This document shows, one piece after another, positions 54,201 to 63,200 of a stretch of 64,000 bases of DNA; within the stretch, counting starts at the first letter, position 1; every line of letters begins with the position of its first letter. Position numbers and translations under genes: made by a program. The notes beneath the pieces are model-generated. The model was given only the letters and a program-made list of their open reading frames with translations. It did no database searches and was not told the DNA's origin. This stretch comes from Strongylocentrotus purpuratus (lineage: Eukaryota; Echinodermata; Echinoidea; Camarodonta; Strongylocentrotidae): the NCBI RefSeq assembly GCF_000002235.5, contig NW_022145606.1:24118095-24182094 (forward strand), in the 5' to 3' direction.

Positions 54201-57200
54201 ACAAAAACAGCAGTTGTACATATATTCATATTTAAGGTCTACTTGTAATTAAAAATATAATAAAGGTCAGAGCTTGAAACAAATTATCCAAAAAAAAAAA
54301 TTTGTGAGGGAGGGGGTGGGGGTGTAGATTCCCTTCACTTCGACGAGTGACATCCCTGGGCTTGAACCATACCTGTTGCATCTCCTGTTGTGTGGTCTCC
54401 AGCAGGTCCTGTTCCTGCGCTCCCAGTGGTCCCGGAGACCCTGGTCCAGTCAAAGTCATTGCCTGGGTCCTGCGTCCAGGAACAGAGACCGGTCTCAAAG
54501 TCACAGTTATGTGAATCTGGAGCTGATCATGGAATGAACGAAAATTGGATTTATAATAAATGGAAGGGAGTGGATAAAATAAGGCGGGATGAAACTAATT
54601 TGTATAAAAACTAAGTACTATCAGCTAGTATTTATTATACTGTTAATATACTGTATATACATATACCATTAGTGGCGTACGCAAGATTTTTCCAAGGGGG
54701 GGGGGGTTAAAATCGGGCCAAAATGTTTGCAACGACTCAGATTTTTTTTTTTTATAAAAAAAATAAAAAATAAAAAAAAATAAAAGGGGGGGGGGTCCCA
54801 AAATACATACACAAAACGTACACATAACAACAAATCAAGGTGGGATTAACCCCCCACCCCCTTGCGTACGCGCCTGTATACCATCCACACTAGCGGAAGC
54901 TTAAGTGCATTATATTTAATTCAAATTGTATTAAATCATGTCACAACATGTACTTGCTCAACAATGATTGAATAACAATTTTCTTTTCTTCGAATAAAAG
55001 AAAGAAAATAAAGATATATTGGATGCAATATTTAAAAAGTACTTAGGCCTATCACCTTTCTTCGAAAAAGTCGTCGCCTGTAAACCTATTTGGGAAATAA
55101 ATTTGGTGATCGTTTTGCTTAATCATTTACAATAGTTTCTCATGCTCAATATAATATTTCTAGCATTAAATAGAATGGAATTTAGATTGTGACAAGGTTT
55201 ACTTTCTTACCGAATGTAGGTATTGTGGTGGGTGGGGCCGGAGTGGAACCACACGGAGCATCATACAGCATAACGTCATCTATAGCCGTGTCGCTGGTGA
55301 AGTTATAGCCAATGATGCCCTCTACGATAATCTGGAAAAGTAGACGAAGCATAGGCAAGAGTTGAAGGATGTTGCTCATACAATTCCTAACAGCACTGAG
55401 ATCAGAACATTTTCAACATTGGAATAATTTTCTACTACACATTGCACTAATTTTCATGATGTCTACGGTTTTAATGTTTTTAACATGGTTGGTGTTTCCT
55501 AAACATAGTAGTTCATTCTTCTTATGTTTCATGTAGGATTTAACAATTTAGCATTAGCATTTCAGAGGTTGTTGGTAATTTTAATTTTTCCTATCGCTTT
55601 TCGTAGTTACATCGACATTACGAGTAGATATTCTTATTGCCATCATCATCGTCGTCATAATCAGCTTCATCATCTACAAAACCATCATCATCATCATTAT
55701 TGTCATCGCTACCGCCACCACCATCAACACCATCATCATCACCACTGCTATCACCACCGTTACCATCATCATCGTCATCATTATCACCACCATTACTATC
55801 ATCATCTTCACCACCATTACCATGACTATGACCATCACCCTCCTCCTCCTCCTCCTCCTCATCAGCATCAAAATAGCAACTCACCCAGAACTGATCGGAG
55901 GATGCTACTGTCAGCATAGTGTTTTTCCACACGTTTCCTTGGTTACCCGTCTCTGTCCACTGGAGCTGAGGTTGTGTGTCCGCAGTTTGGGTGTGTATCC
56001 TCAGAGATCCGGTCCCCTCACCGTACATGTGGTACCACATCTCAAAGCAACGCCCTAACCAAGAAGAAGAAGAAGAAGACTTTGACTTTTGAAAGTAAAA
56101 CTTTATTTACAATACATATAATAATTAAAACAAATAAAAAAGATAACAGTGATGCACTTAATATAATAAGTGTTTGTGAATCATATACCAATAATCAACA
56201 ACAAGTAGTACGTAATACATGAGAAGAAGAAGAAGAAAAGGTAGAATAAGAAGAGGAGGAGGAAGAAGAAGAGGAACAAGAAGAAGAAGAAGAGGAACAA
56301 GAAGAAGAAGAAGAAGAAGAAGAAGAAGAAGAAGAAGAAGAAGAAGAAGAGGCAGAATATGAACAGAAGAGGAGGAAGAAGAAGAAGAATACGATGAAAA
56401 AAAGACAAGAATAGGCATAAAATAATAAGAAGAACAAGAAAAAGAAAAGGAATAACAAGAAAAAGAAGAAGAAAAAGAAATAGAAACAATTATGAAAATA
56501 AGAAGAATAGAATGAGAAGGAGGGGGAGAAGAAGAAGAAGAACAAGAAGAACAAGAAAAAGAAAAGGAAGAAAAAGTAAAAGAAAAAGAAGAAGAACAAG
56601 AAGAAAAAGAAAAAGAAAACGAAAAATAAAAATAAAAAGAAAAAGAAAAAGAAAAAGAACAAGAAAAAGAAAAAGAAAAAGAACAAGAAAAAGAAAAAGA
56701 AAAAAAAATGAAAATAAGAAAAATAGAGCAAGAAGGAGGAGAAGAAGAAGAATTATTAAGAAGAAACAATTTTAATTAAAAAAATGCATATCCAAAATGC
56801 TTAAAAGCGAAGAATCGCAACATCAGTGTATATTTCGAAAACTACATTAAACGCCCAGCCAATGCAAATGGCTACATTGTATTACTATATTCTCAACATC
56901 ATTCAAGTTCTGTATACAAGATAAAGCAAAAAAGAACACAGTTCTCTTATTTCCTCCTACATATGACATTGTTTTAAACAAAATCAACATGTCACTTATT
57001 TGTTTAAACCACATAACTGATATTCATTTTAATATATTTTTCTCATATTCTAACAGCTGTTCTATAATTATACTGACGTAATTATGACGGTGAACCAAGA
57101 AAATATTTACCACTAGTGCTTTCGAAATGTTCACTGACAAGCCAAGCTTTGTTACCATAGACACGAGGGGAGGAGCTTTCAATGAAAGCAAAGTGACCTG

Positions 57201-60200
57201 TGGTAACAAACAGAATGTAAAATACTAATTAAAAAAGAGAAAACATAGGAAAACAGAAAGTGATATGAGGAATATAAAGATCATACAACTTTCGTTATAA
57301 CAAAAATGTTAATTCAGAAATGGTTAAAGGTCCAAGAGAGAAAAAAAAAATATTTTACTTTGAAATTCCTCAATAAAAAAAAAATATCAAGAGAGATGTA
57401 AATGAAGGAGATTTTCAAGGGCGACGCATGGAGATAGGAGAATTAAATCGAATACCATCCATATTATTGAATTCCATTTAATAGTGAACAATTGGGCACT
57501 TTGGCATGTCTTGTTTAAACTTGATTCATGCTCTCTTAATATAATGGGCCAGCATGTATGATACCTATAAAGTGTATATTATTTCTCAAATTTAAAAAGG
57601 GCACATTTAAAAAGTATACGTATTTCAAATATCAGCCCTTCCCGTTAACAGGATCTCAACTTTTTATTGTACATCTCATATGAATCGTTTTCTGTTTACG
57701 TAATATTATTTTATTAGGTGATGCACACAGCTAGTAAAATTGACCTACATTAATTTTTATAAATTAGTTGAGATGTCTTTCCTATTAACTCTTATTCTGC
57801 CACAGGGCTAATCCCCATTGTGCCAAGCCACAAATCCCCCAGTGCCAATTTTTTTTGGGGATAGTCGGATTAACGCAATGGTACAATCAATAGCACGTGT
57901 GAAGCACTAGGCACAGTACAATGGGCAGGAACAATAACTGCCATTACGAATGCTTGCAAACATGCAATAAACACCGATGCGGTAGCTTGCTCGCGTGTAC
58001 AAAGCACTATAACAATTAGCGTGCATGCAGCCTTATGGCAGGATATGAGTTAAGTACAAAGAATTACCAATTTATCATTCATTTGCCGTACAGTAAACTA
58101 CTTTCTTGCATGAACTGTACTCACCAAACGCATTCTGCAGTGTGTGGTCGAAATTAGGACCAGTATAACCAGACAGCGTCTCCGAGTTCCCTCTCAACCA
58201 ATCAAAATCGTCACCGATGTAGTCGTTTGTCCAGCCGCAATACCCTCGCTCAAAATCACAAGCGCCCTCTGCAGGGCAAGGTTGGCCATGGAAACGGATA
58301 TCGTCAATGGCGATATCCGCGTTGGAAGTTGCTCCGCCAGAAATGGCTTCAAAGTAGATCTTCAGGAAAGGGTAAACAAATATGAACAGCATATTAGTTA
58401 TTGGTAAGTTCCGTTTACATATTACGATAATAAATCAACACTAACCATGTATTATGTACTTTCTAATTGCAAACTATTGTTTATTTTTGGATAGAAAATA
58501 AAGCAGCCATTGTTATCTTGACATTCATTCAAGTCATCAGAATTAAAGTTACGTCTCAGATAATTCGAGAGGTCTATTTTGTAGATAAATTTTCAATTTC
58601 TTAGAATGTTCCACTGTGTTGCAGGGTACCGGTGTATTCAATTGGGTGTGATGTGTTCGCGCGCAATGGCGCGAATTATACATTCTTTTTCTTCTTCTTC
58701 GCTATAAGTTTGTTTTTGTTAGGTTTTTGTTCCCTATCTTTTTAGGCTTTTTAAATTTGTTTAATCACCTTCTCAAACAACAATATATTACTGTATTATA
58801 CTTTATTACTGTTTTGGTAGCAGCACCAATATTAAAAGCCTTTGGCTTTCCTAGCTGTCTCCACATTCATATATATTTTTGTTGTTGTATTGTATTGTAA
58901 ATGTTTCTCTTTAACTTGTACGCTATGTTTTGTATTTTGTATGTTTGTTAGGATGTTTTTGTGATGAATGAAATAAAGTTAAATTCAATTATATAAAAAA
59001 AAGTACAGGCCACCGTCGGGTGTATTCTCGTGTTTGTTCGTGGAGATGCCAGACTGAGGTTGCTTCATATACATCTAACTACCCATGGAGGAATTGAATT
59101 TGTTCATGATATGTTTTTGTACAACTACAAGCTTTACATGAACCTGATATTAAGATTTGTGTAATAGTTATAAGCTATCTTCTTTGCTTGTATGAGGTAT
59201 ACGTGTACTTTATGGATTTATGCATGGATCATTCTCAAGCTCTTGTTGATGCTCTGAAAGAACTGAAAGAAGATCAAGTGCCAGTGAAAGATATTGCAAG
59301 GGTTGCGTTTCATAGGCTCTGTGAAAGTGCATCTGTAAAAATCCAATTTACTAAACGGATTGAGAAGTGCATGATTACTAAGGTAAACAGAGTGAAAGCT
59401 CAACTAAAACGGTCCTGGAAAGGGGGACATCAACAACGAGCATTTGGTGAATGGTTAACTAAAAACGAACTGTTAGACTTCAAAGTTTTGAATGAAGAGT
59501 TTTCAAACATTAATTTAAAACAAAAGCTCGATGAGGTCACAGAACATAATACCAAGCTTAATAGCTCTCTATCTACAAAATCAAACACAATCATGAATCT
59601 TCAGAGGTCTGTTAACAAGCTTGCTCAAAGGATTGTTGGCAAGTACCGAGGTACATCACCAAAGCAAAGATTCCAACCATACGTTAGGGCCCAATCTCTT
59701 CGTAGGAAGAAAACTTTAAAAGAAGACTGCAAAGCTGCATTAAGTTTCCTCACATGTCAAGGTATCCAGGTATCATCCCTGACCGTACAAAATGTCCATA
59801 CAAGAACACAAGAACAAATGAATCTTACTAACAGAAGAAAAACAAAATCTAAAGAAGACAACGCTAAAACATCATTAGATAAAGTAAATATTTTACTTTA
59901 TGTTAAAGATAAGTTTGGCATATCTGATCCGTTACGTTCTGCGAGCAATTTGCCGAGCATATATCAAATCAGAAAAGCTAAAGCTACGATCACAAAGGTT
60001 CGTACGAACGATTATTATGTACGAATCTCCCTGTTTTTTCATTGTCTTCCCGAATTTCCATTGTCTGAAAATCGTTCGTACGGCGTTCGTAGCAGTGCGT
60101 AATGGCATTTCTGACCGAGGCTTAAAGCCCACCTCGATCAATCTAGTACAGTGACACCAACTCCTTCAAAATATGCGACTGGTTTTCAAAGGGATTTTGC

Positions 60201-63200
60201 GCAATTACTACGAAGTCGAGTTTAGATTTTACATGGCAAACACATCGTTCAAGAAGGAGATGACATAAGAGTGAAATCATCTGGGGATGGTACGTGGATT
60301 GTCAAAAACCTGCATGTTGTGAACGTTACATTTACCATTCTAAATGAGGAAGATGCAGTAGCTAGCAGAGGTAATTATCTCATCGCAATTTTTTAAGATA
60401 AAGAAGGATATGATGCTCTCAAAGAGCATCTCGCCGACTTAAGACAGGCTGTTGCCAGCACCTCATCCAGAGAGGTTGGTGGTAATTCCTTCAAAGTGGC
60501 ATATTTCCTTGGAGGAGACTATAAATTCATATTTTGTGTTCTTGGAATAGACTATGCCTCGTGTACTTACTCCTGCATATATTCTAAATCCTTCCACCTA
60601 TCAAACATGCCTTCTGAGATGTCTAACAGAGGTATTCCCTTTAGAACCATCAAATAAATTGAAGATGGTGCGAAGATGGCCAAGAGATCCAAGTCCAAAT
60701 ACAATTGTTGAAGAACCCCCCTGTTTCCACAAATACCCATCTCACATGTTGTTGTTGACAATTCGCATATGTTTCTCCGCATTGCCGATGTTCTTATCAA
60801 TCTACTCATTTTAGATGCACGTAGGCTTGATGCGGTAGAACAAATGAAGAAGTTTACTGAGTTTGATCGAGAGAAGCTGACTCATTTGTCCCGTTTGGAA
60901 AAAGTTTCTCTCAGATGCAGGAATATCTGGCGTTTCGTTCTTTATCCAAAGCTTTGAAGTGGCCAACACTGAGTGGACCTCAAAAACACAAGCTTTTTGT
61001 AAAAAATCAACATTGCAAAAATAGTACCAGAGCTGGGTGATGCAAAGGTTAATAAGATTCAGTTCATTTGGGATAAGTTTTATTCACTGACTTGTAAACT
61101 AAAGGCTAAGGAGGCAAGATTAATTTCGTGGCAGGGTGAACCATTGGTTTTCAACATTTAATGAAATATATGAAGAAGCACTGCACCCGATATCTTCACT
61201 TATTAGTTTGCCATGTCCCTTACCTACCCGAGCACTACGGCTCAACTGCACAGTTTACTCAACAAGGGTTAGAGAAGCTGAATGACCTTACAACCAAACG
61301 TTACTTTAGTACCAATCACCATAAAAATGTGGCTCTTTCACAGATACTGAATAAGCAAAGCCACGCGGAGTATCTTGAGAATAAGAATGCGCCTGGGGGG
61401 TGTTTCACAAAGATCCTAGGTTGAACTTATCTCTAAGTTGGACTTAACAGCTATGGAAAGCCATTAGCATCATTGAAAATATTTTGCAAAAGTTATTTTC
61501 AAAGGCACAAAATGTTGATTCAAATCTGTCATAATTTATATTATCAAAGAGATTTCATGTTCTTGATGTGGAATTTATAAAAAGTCTAAAAAACTTGATT
61601 TTTCGCTTTTGAATATCTTGTATTTTAAGACTACAAATGGCTTTTCATAATATTTAAGTCCAATTTAGAGTTAAGTTCGACTAAGGATGTTTGTGAAACA
61701 CCCCCATGGTCTCCTAAAAGAAAGGGTGTATAATGTCTCCATGAACTGTTGAACAAGACAATGATTTGTTGTTATCTTACTATTTGTTTACTTTTCCATG
61801 ATTATGTGCCACGTTCAATCATTGTTTTGAGACAGACGTTCCGTCTTTGTTGATGAATTATATTCCTTTGCTCGTTAATTAACTTTAATAGCGTCAAATT
61901 AATCAAGCCATGTATAGGTAATTCAGTGTTTAGGATACATTGTGTTCTGATGGATCTATGCATTCTTAGTGAGATGAAAATATATATAATGATATGAAAT
62001 ACTTGGTGGAAATGAGGGGAGTTCGACGTGATGACCGATTGCACCCCTCTGTAAATAATCAAAAAGCCTATTGGGTGGCATGTATATTCATACGTTTTGC
62101 CTTCTCCGGCAAAATGTTTGCCTATCTTCAATGGAAAAATTACGGTAGGGGGTTCGCTGAAATGGACATAATGAACCGATCAGAACTGATCTATGTTAAT
62201 TCATGCTTGTTATCCTTCGTGTGCTTGACCTATAACCTTACAATCCCGTGGCAAATTGCGTCCAAAGTTCGACTTGTTTCACATGTGTTATATAGGCAAT
62301 GGCGAGCTAGCGACCTATTTTGACCAAATTACGGTGGGTGAACTTTCAAAAGTCAATGGGGACATGAGGGTTCCAATGAAAGAGCTAGTGTCAACGTACG
62401 TCGGGGTGGATGTGCTTTTCGTTTAAACAAAAAATGAATGTTTAACGATTTCTTTTGATAAAAGTCCATAGGCTAACATGTTAGGCTGCTGGACTCTGAC
62501 GATAGAGGGCGTTGTCAAATGAGACTAAACGGAGCTATATGTGTTATCCGCGAGATATCGACTGTAGCTGATCTCGACACATCCTCTTCAAGGGGCGGGG
62601 GGGGGGGGGGGATATACATATCTACTACATAATTATAATGTAGGTCTTAAATGTAATTTTGTTTGCGCACCTTGTAGTTGTTATCCGCAGTCGGGGAGAT
62701 ATCGACTGTAGCCGACCTCCAGACGTCGCCTTGTTCACCTGAAATCGTCCAGCTCGGTGTAACAAACATATCACCATCATCCTGCTTATACACGGTCAAG
62801 CTTCCCGCGTTCTGACCGCTCACGTGATAGAAGAACCCTAGGCATTGGGACCCGGATAGACTGTACTCCTTGCTAGCGAGGAGGGCGGTAGATCCGGACG
62901 GTTGACCCAAGATGGTTGCGTATGCATAGTGGCCTGTACCCGAAATATAGGAATTTAATCCAATTGGAATTGTGTTAAAAAAGTTAACATAGTTCAAGCT
63001 TGTCTGCAATATACTGTTATAATATATTTTCGAGAAAAAAAATTACAAGCTAAGCAAAAAATAGCTGTCTTCCTCATTTGAAACTAAAATGTACATGAAC
63101 AATGCTCTTTGTGACTTTAAAAAAATATCAAGTGCATCAAATACACCTGAATCCCTCAAATTTCACATTGGATCAGAAAATGAGAAGCACGAAGAGACAG

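Noticed and set aside
55618-56040. Asp/Gly-rich 140-residue open frame as one exon
   Set aside because: Only the part at 55885-56054 is exon; past the donor the frame reads through a triplet repeat.
56158-56769. 203-residue Ser/Phe-rich membrane protein
   Set aside because: Translation of the GAA/TTC tract; all frames on both strands are equally open.
59188-60102. Host gene with a coiled coil on the plus strand
   Set aside because: The open frame continues into transposase-like blocks broken by stops and a MITE, so it is transposon-derived.
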